Below, piece after piece: positions 1-25,228 of a stretch of 64,000 nucleotides of DNA; within the stretch, counting starts at the first letter, position 1, and every line of letters begins with the position of its first letter. Below the pieces are notes generated by a model that worked only from the letters and a program-made list of their open reading frames with translations, was not told where the DNA came from and made no database searches. A program made the position numbers and the translations under genes. Source of the DNA: Lytechinus variegatus (lineage: Eukaryota; Echinodermata; Echinoidea; Temnopleuroida; Toxopneustidae); contig NC_054756.1 in assembly GCF_018143015.1 (NCBI RefSeq), positions 23,725,440 to 23,789,439 on the forward strand, in the 5' to 3' direction.

Positions 1-50
1 CTTTAACTTATGATCATTGTTCTACTTAAAAATGTAACCATCCATTATCA

Positions 51-12793
<12,743 letters not shown>

Positions 12794-13082
12794 GTGTTAA
12801 CCTCAAGCTGTGTTACCATCATTGTTATTTCTGGAAAATGGTTCATTGTTAGATTTATCTGTTTTGAAATTACATTTATCAAGTTTATTAAGAATTTGCT
12901 CAAATTCCGCAAATGAAAATGGCTGAATTGCATTTTTTTTTATGGATTAAAGAAATTGTCTGAAATTCTGCTATTCATTTCCCTTCCAAATGTCAATTGG
13001 GAATACTTTGCTTCTCCTCTCACTTCGCAATATGTTTTGGTCAATTTGCTGAATTATATCATTAAATTTGATATGGCATATT

Positions 13083-13088
13083 AATAAA
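13083..13088 (+). terminator. poly(A) signal AATAAA of the GH13 gene
   Basis: Canonical AATAAA about 290 bases after the TAA stop at 12791-12793, giving a plausible 3' UTR of roughly 12794-13110. It is the first such hexamer on the plus strand after the stop. Confidence 0.65.
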
Positions 13089-13512
13089 AGGTATTTTCCG
13101 TCTTTATGTGTCTTTTGGGGAATTAGAAACAGCTCTTGGAATCACAGTTACACCACCTCGTTTCCTATTCCTTCTCTTTTTCTGTCTTCTTCTTCTTCGT
13201 AGCAGTAGTAGTAATAATAGTAGAAGGAGAAGACGAAGAAGAACGAAGTGAATTATTAGTAGTAGTAGAATCGAAAATTTATGTGGAACGGGATGTAGTG
13301 TATATTACAAACGTGCACATGTAACAAATCTAACACGTAAAGATGCAAGTAAAAGCAAGATACGTGGAACCAGTTGCTGCTCCTGCCTTCATCAGTGTGG
13401 ATACGTTTGGTTGTAGAGCGGGCATTGTAGGCCTAATCGTTGGGTGACTATGAGAAGATACTCGGATCCGAAATTCGATCCTCATCACGAGGACCGTTAC
13501 TGCCAAGACCAT

Positions 13513-13537
13513 CTAATACGTACGAGTGTTTCGTCTT
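13513..13537 (-). other. candidate last coding exon of the minus-strand SRCR gene
   Basis: A pyrimidine-rich acceptor (TTCGTTCAATACAG) precedes 13537. Entered in the phase required by the transmembrane exon, it codes a very short basic tail (RRRNTRTY) and a TAG stop. In a different phase the same exon stays open longer (YVLDGLGSNGPRDEDRISD to a later stop), which would need an extra exon in between. I cannot decide between these or exclude a different tail. Confidence 0.3.
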
Positions 13538-14399
13538 CTGTATTGAACGAAAGCAAAATATGTCGGGTGATATTCTGATTAAGCCTAGGTTTAATTCTAG
13601 TCTAATCTAGAATTTAAAGCCACATTTCCATGGAATGCTCGCTTCATCAAACTTCGTAATTTTGGAAATAATTATGTCGATTCATTATACTACATTATAT
13701 TTTGCCATTTTCATATTCCTCCCATTTCACGAATCAATAGATTTTGACCACCTTTTGCAGCAGGAAAAAAAAATCATTGTTAATAATGATAATGGTGGCG
13801 GATTCTTTTCACATCAGTCGTTCATGACGCTCAATGCGCTATATACAAGCAAAAAATAAATTATGCCTTTCAAAGAAATTGTTTTACACTTTATAATCAA
13901 ATGCAAATTTGCAAACTTTATAATACAGAGCTAAAAACTAGGGAAACTTCAGACAGATATGACTTAGCTGATTTACAGAGTTATTTCTTTTTGATCAAAT
14001 AATAAAAATAAGAATGATTGATAACATAAACATCTACATGATCTCGACCAATTCTATATGATCAATTTGACTGTCTGAAATTACAACAATTTGAATTTTT
14101 TGATTAGGGAATAAGTTGACAACTGGCACTCCATAAAAGTGTGGTCTATAGTAACCCAGATTTACCAAACCATGGTTATCAGAGTAGTAGTCGGGGCTAT
14201 CGGTATGAACTGCTCGGGAACTGCTTTGATATTCGACCTTGAGACCTAACTTCAGGGTCAGAGGTAAGTAAGGGCCTAGACCTAAGTCAAGTGTAGTCCT
14301 AACCTAAGCTGGGGGCCAAGGCCAGGGCTTTTAGATCTAGACCTAGACTAGGCCCTAACGTTAGATCTAATGTTTAATAATTCGGTTCATAAAATATAT

Positions 14400-14539
14400 A
14401 TGGACTGCTTTTATATTCCAGACATGGTTGTTTCAATTCGGCTCGCGAGTACCGCATCGGCCAGACCATGCCCTCGGGCATAGTCGCGTTGCGGTCCCTT
14501 GAGCCTCTAGAAACAACCATGCCTCTCAAAGCAGTCCAT
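14400..14539. mobile_element. 140-bp foldback element
   Basis: ATGGACTGCTTT...CATGGTTGTTTC at the left is mirrored by GAAACAACCATG...AAAGCAGTCCAT at the right. Inner segments (GGCTCGCGAGTACCGC and GCGGTCCCTTGAGCC) also pair. It lies in the putative last intron of the minus-strand SRCR gene. The remaining sequence from 13540 to 15149 shows nothing recognisable. Confidence 0.7.
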
Positions 14540-15149
14540 TATATCTATAATATTACTTCCAGGATTCAGTGGAGATATTTGTCTTTGTGTATTTAATATG
14601 TCAACCAGTAATGATATTGCAATGGCCTTGCCTAGATGATGAACACGATGATCCATAATTTGAGCTGGGGTCTAATTTAAACTCTAGTCTAAAGTTGTGG
14701 TTTGACTATGAATAGCCAATTGCCATTGATCATGACATTAATCATTTACATTACAAGCTTAATTTATTAGCTCAACTGTTGAATAAATTAGCGTGGATAA
14801 CCACGGTAACAGGCGTCACTTTGGCGCAGTGTGACAAAAGTGCGCATCAGTATTGGACTTTTCTTTTTTCTTTTTATTATGCGCAGTAAATAAGTGTAAT
14901 TTATACCGGAATCTGCATAAACCATGGGTTCAACCGATTTGAATTCGGGCCTCAATGTCGGAAAAGTTTGTGAAACTTTCTGTTTCCCATCACTAATTAA
15001 GTACAGAATTTTTTGCCTTTGCCAAAGTTAAAGCGGACTTCAGAATACTGGCAGATGACAATCATATTTAAAAAAAAAATTATGAAATAAAGCAGGGGCT
15101 ATTTTTATTTTAAAGAAATGTTATGAATATATAAAAATATATGTCTTAC

Positions 15150-18100
15150 CTGTATTGGTGTATCCTAATGGAGAGGACTACGATTGCAATGTTAACGATC
15201 AAAAACATTATGATCAAGGTGATTATCAGACCTTTAGAGAAAAAATTCAAAATCTATGAATTTATCTCAGCATCACATAACATAATGTTATATTTAACGT
15301 AAGTGCAAAAAAATGATCTAGTATATGTTTTGTATAACTATTATGATTTGCTCCACGGCTTGAAGTGGCAATGCAGAAGTGACTTCAGTTCAGATTCTAA
15401 GGAGGGTAGCTACTTAAACGAACACACAATAATCCCCAAACTGGTGCGTACGTAACTTCCTTCTCACAAGGGCCATATTTGAGTAGGAAATCCTTACAAT
15501 TAACGAACATTGGCCTTTCATCAGTGCCAATTTATTTTACCAAAATGCACCAGTTCTATAGTTTAACGTTCATTAACTTACCGAGTGTCTTGTTAGGTGA
15601 GAGCTGCCATTTGTTGTAATTGGTCCTATCATTTTCATCAAGATTGGAAGGGAGATGAACGTCAGCTTGAGGGCGAAAAAGTTCAATGTATTAATAATGA
15701 TGCATAGCTCTATCTATGTATTAATAATAATTATGATAATAAATAATAATAGCGGCATATTTACCCAGGGTAGCCACTTCAGTTCAAAAAACTGTTCTCC
15801 AAGCGGGCCCTTTTATTATTGCCCCGCTTTAGCACGGCTACCTTAATCCGGCGCTCGAGCATTCGAGGAATTCCTTCCTACCGGGTACCCAATCACCTCA
15901 CCTGGGTCGAGTGCAGCACAATGTGGATAAATTTCTTGCTAAAGGAAATTACGCCATGGCTGGGATTCGAACCCACGACCCTCTGTTTCAAAGTCCGGAG
16001 ACTAATCCACTGGGCCACAACGCTCCACATCTATGTATGTTGAGTGTGGTCAGGGACAGCTAATAGTGGGGAGGTGAAAAAATAGTGGGAAAAAAGAGGA
16101 AGATGTGACGAAAGATGATTCTTAATGAAAAGAAGCTTGGGACATATTCATCGATATCAACACTGTACATGTGAACAGTGGCGTACCTAGGATTTTACAA
16201 GGGGGCGGGGCAAATTCGTCCGGCAAAGAATTTGACAAGCAAAAAAAGGTCCTGAACCACAAATAAAGGAATTCGTACCAGAAAAAAAAATGACAAGCCC
16301 CCAAAAAAGGGTCTTCAAGTTCAAAGGAGCGAGCCACTTGTGGCTCATTAGGGATAAGTTGTGACTCATCGGGGGGGGGGGGGGGCAGAGATACGTCCCT
16401 TCCATGGGTTGTGACTAGTCAATAGGTGGGGGAAGGGGGGGCAGTCTGCCCCCCACCCCGTAGGTACGCTAATGCATGGGAAAGTCTACGTCACCTTACA
16501 CAGTCATTCCACATCAATGCAAATACTCTGACATCGCCGCTAAATATGAAGTCCAGTATACAAACTATTATAAAAACACATACCGTCCGACGATAGGAGG
16601 AAAACCAATAGCTGAACAAAACAAAAGTTGCAGGGTCTTTGAGGGAATACTATTGAATCGTATCATCTACTCCTACTCACATCGGACCTAGAACTATCCA
16701 ATGCGATAGGGACATCAATGCGACTTGCACTTGATTTTTGTAGACATAATGACATTGCAAGTCCTTAGTGTTTCCAGTTGCCAATATGTTGGGGAGCTAT
16801 TCTCGTAGAAGAGGTTTAATGAAACCTACATTTATTTCATCCCATTTTAAGTGCTAGATTTCATCGCTTTCATCAATTTTAATTCTGGTTAATCCTGCTG
16901 TGGAAGGCTGTCCGAATTGATTTTATCTGTCGAGATACTTAAAAATCCCTTGAGAGTGTAAGTATATACAATGAGATTTGGTACTACTCTCGGCTCAGAA
17001 CCGCTACACCACGATGTGGGCCCCTATCCCTTACCTGTAGTCGTCGAGCCAAGTTCTGGACCCTTGCCGAAACACTTCACACCAACATCTTCAGCATGGG
17101 TACAGTCATGTGATCGAAGTTTGTTCCTTGGACAGTGTCCAATATTGGCCTCTGATCCGTTACATTCAACATCATCGAAAACAATGTCTCCGGCACCCTC
17201 TCCATAACCCGAACAGCAGGAGTAACCATCTGCTCTTTCATACCCTAGCATGCGGCACACAACGTTGGCGTCGTTTTGGTCCCAGTTGTCATCACAAATT
17301 GTCCCCCATGCACCTTCGTAGAGAACTTCAACACGACCCTCACTGCGGTCTTTACCACCAACAAGTCGGACTTCCAGATCAACTTTGGCCAGCATGTCGA
17401 AAAGAAATATTCAAACCAAAGTTTGTGAGAAAATTGGCAGGGAAGGAGGGTGACTGGGTATTATATTTCCTTTATAAAGACTCATATACCTTTGAAACCG
17501 AATCCCTCTTAATCGTTTTTATTCGTTTGACAAATTATTCCGAAAACAAATTACTAGTAGCACAAACAATCGGGGTCTTTTTTTTACTTGAAATATACAG
17601 TTTCCCATTAATGCGTGCTTACTAATGCGTAACTTTACGGATCAGGTTTCAAGCTAAGATGAAAGTCAATAATGTGTAATCTATCTAAATGGCTTACTAT
17701 CCTCAACAACTTTATGAATGTTACATTATGAAATATTTAAAAGTGGAACATAAGACTTGTGGTGAGTAAAGAGACTTACGGTTCTTCTGACAAGTGACCC
17801 CGAAGTCGTGGAAGTGATTGCACCTGCCTGTGATATCATACCATATAGGACATGCCAATATATTTGTATCCTTGACACTGCAGGCTGGCAATCCAATGTA
17901 AATGCCCCCTACGCCGGGCCCAAAGTGTGCGCAGCAATGCGATTCCAGTGCGTCCGGGTAGCCTAACTTGCGACAGATTAGGCGAGCAGAGTTCATGCTG
18001 TATTGCTGTAAGCGGTTGAAGTCGACTGCGCACATGGTTCCCCAATAGCCGTATTGAAAAAATTCCAGCCTGCCTTCGCTAGGATCACGACCTCCGGCGA

Positions 18101-21100
18101 GTCGGAAAGGTTTGGAAGCTGTGGAGATAAAAGAAGGAATTGATATAAGAGGACCTCACACACTCAACCTCCACACGTATACACACAACGCACACATACA
18201 GTGGCGCCCGTACTTTCTTCTTAGACCAAGGTTTGTATAGGGGAGAGCTCCATGGTGCTTACAGTGGTTCGACCAAATCTTGTCTGTTTTGACGGCTCAG
18301 AACATCCCGGCGCTTCTGCATCCTCGCACTGTCAGAGGGATTTTCGCAAACTCTACACAGACGCCTTCTATAACACAGAGATTCTATTGTCAGAAGTCCC
18401 TCATGGGAAAGCAGTCTTTGTCGAAAATCGGTGAATCAAGACAGAAGTGCGTCGTGGACTATGGACAAATGAAATATTTACAATTTTCCGTCCGGTCCGA
18501 ATCTTAGGACGAACTGCTGTCTCGGTCCATTACATTTCGACAAAGACCTCTCAGCTGTCGTAATTCCACTTGCACTTTCAAGAGATTTACCGATTTCCAG
18601 AATCCGTCCCCAATACAACTGCCAAACCACCGTGCCCATACCCCTTCTCTAACAAGCGTGCGCAATGTTTAAAGGCCAATTGCATTTTCTATTTGAGGTA
18701 TGATGAAGAGCAACATATGTTCGTTAAATCTTTGCTAGAGTGGGGAAAGAACCGGGCTGGAGGTAAGAGAAATATAAAAACGGGCAAGAAGAAAAATATA
18801 AAATGAATAATTGTTAAAAGAGTCAAATGAAGAATTAAGAAGACATAATACAACTAGTGTAAACCTTAACAGAAGCAACGACGATGATAAATATTGTTTT
18901 ACATAAGAGTTGAATAAAAGATGATACAATATATCTTATCATATTTTCCAAATATGCATTTCACATTTTCGTAAAGCATGAATTTTTCGAATGTTATGGG
19001 GGAAATACTTAATAAGCTTTTGGTCAGTCAAACTTTGTTTCGAACTTCGATATAATGAAATATATCCTTTTTTAAAAAAGGGCCCAACAAACACAAGCAA
19101 CCGTTGAATTTCTATCATTAAAGGTTCCCTTCTTTACGTTTTCTTTAATATTTGTATCAGTTAAGTACACTAATTATCAAACAAATCTCCATAATTTCTA
19201 TCAAATCCTTCTGGAACATGTAGAAAGGTCAAAACTATTGCCCTCCAAGAAATTGGATAATCAGGTAATAATTGGTGTAAATACATTACGTTCTCCAATA
19301 CAGGTAGCACCAGCAAAGTATAAATCATCCCCGGCATCTCTGTTCACAAACTCAGACATGTTACAATGCGCAAGGTTAATCTCTGTGCCATTACACTGAA
19401 CCCACTCCAGAACCACGGAGTCATACATCGACCTGGCCTCGACGCGTGTGGCTTCCGAGGCCCCATCATGGCCCAGCATGCGACAGACCACGTTGGCTTC
19501 ATTCATGCTCCACGAGTTGAAGGCTATTTTGCCCCACGCGGTGCCGTAGTATACCTGCACAAGCCCCTGTTGTCGCCTTGATGAGGTAAGAATCTTGACT
19601 GGCACTGCAAGTGATTGAAAAAAAAAATATTCCTACGATGAGAAAGAATTCGATCTAATCGAGAATACTGTAGGAATTGTAATAAACAGAATAAGGGACT
19701 CACAAGAGAGACAGGTGAGCCACGCAACACGGTTCCTATTGGTAATGTGATCCAATCCGCCACTGGAAAACGGACAGTCGTTGAAGTGCATCTCTTCCCC
19801 CGTGCATTTGAACGAGCCGTTGACGACGTCATCTTTGTGATGCCCAGTTCGCTCGTGTTCGCGAAAGCCTTTGGCCGTAAAGTAGTCCAGCATTCGACAC
19901 AGTAGGACGGCGAGATTGAAATCCATGGACTCTGCATAGATGGCCAACCATTCCTTATCGCGAAGGATCTCAACCTTCCCCTCATGCATCGTTGGACCGT
20001 ATGATCCGCCTTTCAATCGTACCTGTGCTGAAAAAGGTAGAAAATCAATCAAAACTTTATTTTCAGCCGTTTATGACAAAAAAGTGTCCATGGACCTCAA
20101 GATTTGCAGAAAATTTATGGCATGGTGTATACAGAACCGGTTATTGAATTTGCGTAGATTTCTATTTCCTGGATACGTTTTTTAAAACAATTGTATTAGG
20201 TCGGCTATCAAGCTGCACTGTTTTGTAGTGTCTGGTGTGGCTTGAGCCAGTTGTTTTTAAATTGTGATTCTGCTTGGAAATGAGATTTTTAGCAGATGAA
20301 GTCGTAATTGTATATTTAAAATGTTTAGCATACCTGGATTGCATGTAAGCCCTACATCCTCCTCGTGGGCACAGAAATCAGTTGATATCATAGATTCGTC
20401 ATAATAGTGCTCTTTGACCGAATAGTAACACTCTTTAATGCTGCTTTCGTGGCCCTCGCAACGGACAGGGTCTAGCACATAATCGCCCCATCCAGTCCCT
20501 AGTTCTCCGCAACAGTGGTAGTTGATGGCGGACCCATGCCCGAGCATCCGGCAAAGAACGTTAGCTGTCTTGAAGTCCATGGAGTCATCGCAGATAGCCG
20601 TCCACTCACCATTGATGAAAATCTCCACAACGCCTTCGTATGGGGTCGTACCATAGGATAGTTGAATATCAAATGGCTCTGGACCGGTTTTTCCTAACCA
20701 ACAGATAAATAGATACAATAGTTACAGATATCATACTGAGAAAGTAATTACAAACAGACAGTAAAGGGATTCATCACAATTTATGACATAGTCTTTTGGT
20801 TTTATTTATATTAGGCCCACCTAGGAGTAGGCTGTCGTTTAAATATGATACAATAATATTGTTTGAACCTCTAAATAACTTGTTAAAAGTTTTAACGATA
20901 TTTGTTAGAGTTATGGTCTTATATAATGTGCTTTGAATGTTCAACTCCTTTTTGACTATGTGTAGGGTTCGCTTCCGACCAGTCATGACGGAAGGCCAAA
21001 TAATAAGGCCAAGTCCAATATAACACATCGTATTTCAATCAGACTGGCAAACGTATACTAGGAGTGAACAAAAGATACATAAAGGAGACGTAAAGAAATG

Positions 21101-21265
21101 AAAAAGGGAATACTGAAGAATGAATATTAACGACGAAGATGCCGCTATTCGGTACGTTTATTTCAATGCAAATATAAATCATATTTTGTTATAGTTACCT
21201 TGGGCAAGCAAATATCCCATCATATTGAGGAAGATATGGAAGATGGCTGCTCCACTTATATTCAT
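15150..21265 (-). CDS. SRCR-domain type I membrane receptor (5 SRCR domains), gene 2
   Basis: Exons on the minus strand: 21265-21199 (ATG, signal peptide MNISGAAIFHIFLNMMGYLL), then SRCR exons 20693-20334, 20027-19704, 19604-19290, 18118-17780 and 17382-17035, then transmembrane exon 15231-15150. Every SRCR exon is phase 1-1 and a multiple of three. The transmembrane exon is 82 nt with about 22 hydrophobic residues, followed by RIHQYR. SRCR domains are extracellular disulphide-bonded binding modules; such receptors act in innate recognition or adhesion. Domains 1, 4 and 5 carry C2, C3, C5-C8 plus a Cys-Cys pair. Domains 2 and 3 lack both C2 and C7. The transmembrane exon ends in phase 2, so a tail exon must follow (candidate at 13513-13537). 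A stalk exon between 15231 and 17035 may have been missed. SRCR identity is certain from the exon motifs (VVCRMLGY, DVGLTC and the like); the ligand is unknown. Confidence 0.85.
15745..16031 (-). mobile_element. tRNA-derived SINE, type 2
   Basis: On the minus strand there is a tRNA-like head with A box GTGGCCCAGTGG and B box GGGTTCGAATCCC. A body with CACCTGGGTCGAG-type sequence (read on +) follows, ending near GGGTAAATATGCCGC plus an ATT-rich tail. The 3' half recurs in opposite orientation at 57365-57530. The style resembles SINEs with a shared 3' domain known in deuterostomes. Confidence 0.75.
16176..16474. mobile_element. 299-bp hAT-like non-autonomous element
   Basis: Ends CAGTGGCGTACCTA and TAGGTACGCTAATG are inverted repeats. 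The flanks CATGTGAA (16168-16175) and CATGGGAA (16475-16482) match at 7 of 8 bases, the 8-bp duplication expected of hAT. The interior is G-rich and non-coding. It lies between the last SRCR exon and the transmembrane exon of gene 2. Confidence 0.8.
18411..18551. mobile_element. foldback element, family D copy 1
   Basis: GCAGTCTTTGTCGAAAATC at one end is mirrored by a CGACAAAGAC end, with further pairing inside around CTGCTGTCT. Related copies are at 47395-47535 and 57934-58085. It lies in the gene 2 intron 18119-19289; the rest of that intron shows nothing recognisable. Confidence 0.65.
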
Positions 21266-21572
21266 CTTAATTAGTTATCAGGTTTATCGAAAAGGGAAAC
21301 CTGGTCTTATCAAGTTCACTGTGCAGATAGGACATCCGAGTCTGAAACCGAGACTTTAAACGATGGGAATTTCGAAAGATACGTCACCGAACACCAACCT
21401 TAAGGGTTAAGAATTTGTCTCCACTTAACATACCTTTGTCTTTTTTCATCGAATGAGAATTTCGACAAACAACACAGTGTAGATGCGCTGAACCAATTAT
21501 GTGACTTTTCAAAAGAAATAGTTCCATATTGCCACTGCAGGAAGGAAAAGGTAGGTGTTTAGGCACTTCCTA

Positions 21573-21731
21573 GGCCCCGTAAAACAAAAAAAGATGGCAA
21601 TCAATCACTAAATGAACTTGCCTATGAAGACCATGGTTGCAGGCAAATTTCGCTCAGTAGACTTAGTAGGAACCAATCAGAATTGTTCTTTAATATTAGC
21701 CATTAATCGCTAGCCTTTGTGTTACGGGGCC
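21573..21731. mobile_element. 159-bp MITE, family E copy 1
   Basis: Ends GGCCCCGTAAAACAAAA and TTTGTGTTACGGGGCC form inverted repeats. A related element with GGGTTCCGTAACACAA ends lies at 46845-46975. It sits upstream of the gene 2 start. Confidence 0.65.
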
Positions 21732-22236
21732 CTGGCCTATCAGGAACCGATGTCGACCTTGTTCTCGACAGACCGGATGTTTATATTTGGTTTGCCATTC
21801 ACGGCAGGTGATTTTCATTGGTTTCCTTTACGGGTGTATTGCATTTCATGCACGCATGAAACTTACTTTTAATTATTTCCATTTTATAGAAAATGGCACG
21901 ATTGCAAGTAAGATTAGCGGTTAAAACTAAATGTTTAGACAAAGTGAAATATAAAATGGATTAATTGTAGGCCTGTATACCGCGACGTCGTTTAACGGAA
22001 CGTCGTATACAGAATGCTAGAGCAACGATTTGCTACAAAAGTCAAAGTACTTCGAGATGTATTCTCTTTAGTAAATTGCGAATCGTCTATTGCTAACTTA
22101 TCTACTCATCACATGGTCTATCTTCATTTAGTCAAATACCATTCCGTCCAATAACAGTTCCTCTACCAACCATTTGGTCCAAAAAAATATGATATTTTGT
22201 CATCTTTTCTAATAACGGCAACTTTTCGATATCTGA

Positions 22237-22423
22237 TTCCAAAAGGAGCTAAATCCAAAAATATTCATACAAATTGTAAAATTCTGTTATTTTCAGCAAA
22301 ATTTGCACTGATGGTGAAAACTTTTATCCACATGTACCTAAAATATTAATGCATAACTTTAAGTAAAATAGGAAAAAAAAACAATTTTAAATAACCGTAT
22401 AGTGGATTTAGCTCCTTTTGGAA
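22237..22423. mobile_element. 187-bp element with perfect 21-bp inverted ends
   Basis: The arm at 22237-22257, containing AAAAGGAGCTAAATCCA, is exactly reverse-complementary to 22403-22423. Variants of the same core recur at 22557-22570, 24265-24280 and 24447-24464, suggesting further broken copies. Confidence 0.7.
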
Positions 22424-23204
22424 CAAAACTCTAATTTGAAATTAATTTTTACCAACCTTTCCCAAACCAAAAAAATCAAAAGCGATATGTTGCATTGGAT
22501 TCCCACGTCAAAGATACACATTTTTATGTTTAAAAAAAATCACTTTTGGTCAAAAGTGGATCTAGCTCCATTGGGAATCAAGCTCTTCAAATATTCATTG
22601 GATGTATATAAAAAAAAATAGAATCATTAAGAGTATAAGTAAATGTGGATATCAAATTTACAATTGTAATAATATTTTATGCTTGGCTGGTCTATGCAGA
22701 ATTTTTTTGATGTATATTGTATTTTGCTTTTGAAGCAATAAAATCTATAACAATAAAAAAAAATAATTCAAGACACAGTTGGCTCCCTAGACTAGCCTAG
22801 ATATTGGGTGTGACGTGTTAGAGGCGGGGTGTTTGAGAGTGTGTATTTGTACACAACAGTGTTACTTCCCGATATAGAGGAACCTAAAAATTAATAACTG
22901 GCTTTATTCGCACTATAGAATGAATATACATGTTCCTCATGTGGTAAAAACCTGGTAAATTCCTGCCTCCTGACACCTTATTCCAGGATATATAAGGTTT
23001 TAAACAAATTGCTATATACATATTTATATGTATATTTTTACCTCAGTGCATTTCTCCAATTGACGTACTAAAAGTACAGAGATATGCAAATGGTTGAAAT
23101 ATGTTCAAATTGCATAAATCCAAAATGGCTGTGATCGCATTTTTTCATGATTATTAGTGGGAGTAGATCATAAGGCTTAAAAAAATTAATTAAACCATAA
23201 CCTT

Positions 23205-23410
23205 TCCGATCGAAGTTTCGTTTATCAGAAGGTTTATTATTCCGAAAACGAAATAAGGTTCGTTAATCCGAAGGTTCGTTAGTCCGAAAATGAAATAGGG
23301 CTAGTTAATCCGAAGGTTAGTTAGTCCGAAAGCTAAATAGGGTTCCTTAATCCGAAGATTCGTTAGTCCGAAATGAAATAAGGCTCGTTTTTACGAAATG
23401 AAATTAATTC
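23205..23410. repeat. minisatellite, unit about 45-48 bp
   Basis: Four or so diverged tandem units built on GGTTCGTTAGTCCGAAAATG and GAAATAGGGTTCGTTAATCC. Embedded half-units alternate TTAATCCGAAGG and TTAGTCCGAAA. Confidence 0.85.
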
Positions 23411-24962
23411 ATTTTCGTAACAAAAAATAAATAAATAACAGGCTATCATTCAGTAATACTTTCAACGGAGGATTATAGATGTGTATATTGTGGTCAAGAA
23501 TTGGCTCTTGGATGAAACATCTAAATTTTGATTTTCCCTGAGCAATTGCTGCCAGATCGAGCGAATGGATTAAGAGACTGTGTGATGGTCACATGTTAGC
23601 TCAAGATAAGGGGATGTTTAGGAGAAGGGTGTAATTTTTAACAGCTTCTACTGGTTATGATAAATAACAAATCCCGTAGGTAAAAAAAATGCCTTTTTAA
23701 GAATAATATGTGCCCTTTTGGATATTAAATACTCTTTTTGAAGTACAACACAATACATTTCAGGTGAGAAAAATCCTCTTTTTTGTCTCAATTATTACGT
23801 AGTAAGGAACTCATCCTTTTGCTGGTTATGAAAATGCTTAGAATGTCCAGTTTCCTGGTTGGAATATCATAAATTTTTAGCTCGCGCTTCGTGCATTAAT
23901 TCTTGGGCTAAAAACGTCTTTTTTCATGATAAAGAGAACTGTTCAGAATGTTTAACTTTAATTTCTTAATGAAATATCCAAAAGTTTGAGCTTGCGATTA
24001 GCGCTCGCAAAATCTCGCGTGGTATGCCCTATTAACAGTATGGTCTAATTAACCCCAAAAGCTAAATTTAGAACTTCAGATTTGATTTTTTTTCCAAACC
24101 GCGTAAAAATGTCTACTTATATAATAATAATCATCATCATAAATCACTTCAAAAAGGCTTTGCTTAACTTACTACAAAACACACAACGACATCACATAGA
24201 TCCAAATCTTATGGTGAGAATATCACCAAAAGGCCCATTTTTAAAATTTGAAGAGCTCACCTGCAAAAGGGGTTAGATCTGTTATTCATCAAATTTAATC
24301 ATTTATGGTCTCAATGTATAAATTTTTAGTCGCTCTGATGATACCAAAGATTAGTTGAAACTCCAAGCAAAATGTGAATAAAAATGGCAAAGAAATTTCA
24401 CGTTTTTTTTATTCAAAAGTGGTTGGATCCATTTCAGTTTGTTTGCAAAAGGCGCTAGATCCACATGGTAATTTTGTTTCAAAAGAAATATTTTATTTAT
24501 ATGAAGACATTTCTTTTATACCCAATTTTATGTTCACATGGTATAGGTAGTTTATCATGACAATTGAGTTTCGCACATACATATTGCAATATGGGTCTCG
24601 GTGTCACGCGGGAGTGACTTTTTGAAAAATTATTTACCTACTGCTGTTTGACATCAAATTTTATTTTGATTTATTTTACAACATTTTTACATGAAAATAT
24701 ACATGAATATTGATATAACTTAAAATAATCATATTAATAGTTGATTCGAGCCCCATCATCTCTTCTGGCCTGACATGCCCCACTCGGCCCCGGTGGTCGG
24801 TCCAGTTCCTGGCCTCCGCAGCTTGCGATGTCTCTTCCACTCGGCCTCCGCAGACAGTGTTACCCCTTGGTGAGTAGCCCCCAGAGCAGATAGAAGTGGC
24901 TTTGACGAATTAGTGGACATTGACATGAATTTTGACCAATTATGTCGCGCGAGAACCACATC

Positions 24963-25228
24963 CACTGTTTAAAAAATCGTGATTTTACAGAAAAAAATAT
25001 TTTGCAGGAAGCAATTACAGAGTCATTCTGTAAATTAATACAACAGGAATTTCCTGAAATTTTACAGGACAGGTCTGTTTAAAGGGGAAAGGGTGTTTTA
25101 TTTAAAGAAATTTGGAGATTCAATACACCAAATACCAATTTCTTGTAAGATTACGCAATCTGGTAAGATTACAGGTGTTCTCGAGACTCTAATGCAGGAA
25201 CTTCTTTTATTTAAATTTTCTAACAGTG
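24963..25228 (+). repeat. 266-bp MITE, family A copy 2
   Basis: Begins CACTGTTTAAAAAATC and ends TTTTCTAACAGTG. Its body matches copy 1 (542-812) in the same orientation, including GATTACGCAATCTGGTAAG. Confidence 0.75.

Noticed and set aside
16997..17020. Short match to a tRNA-like SINE head (GAACCGCTACACCACGA)
   Set aside because: Only about 18 bases match the head at 50805-51165; too short to call an element next to an SRCR exon.
24756..24965. 69-residue minus-strand ORF in a GC-richer patch
   Set aside because: No recognisable motif, both strands partly open, no convincing splice sites. Kept only as a mention within the intergenic entry.
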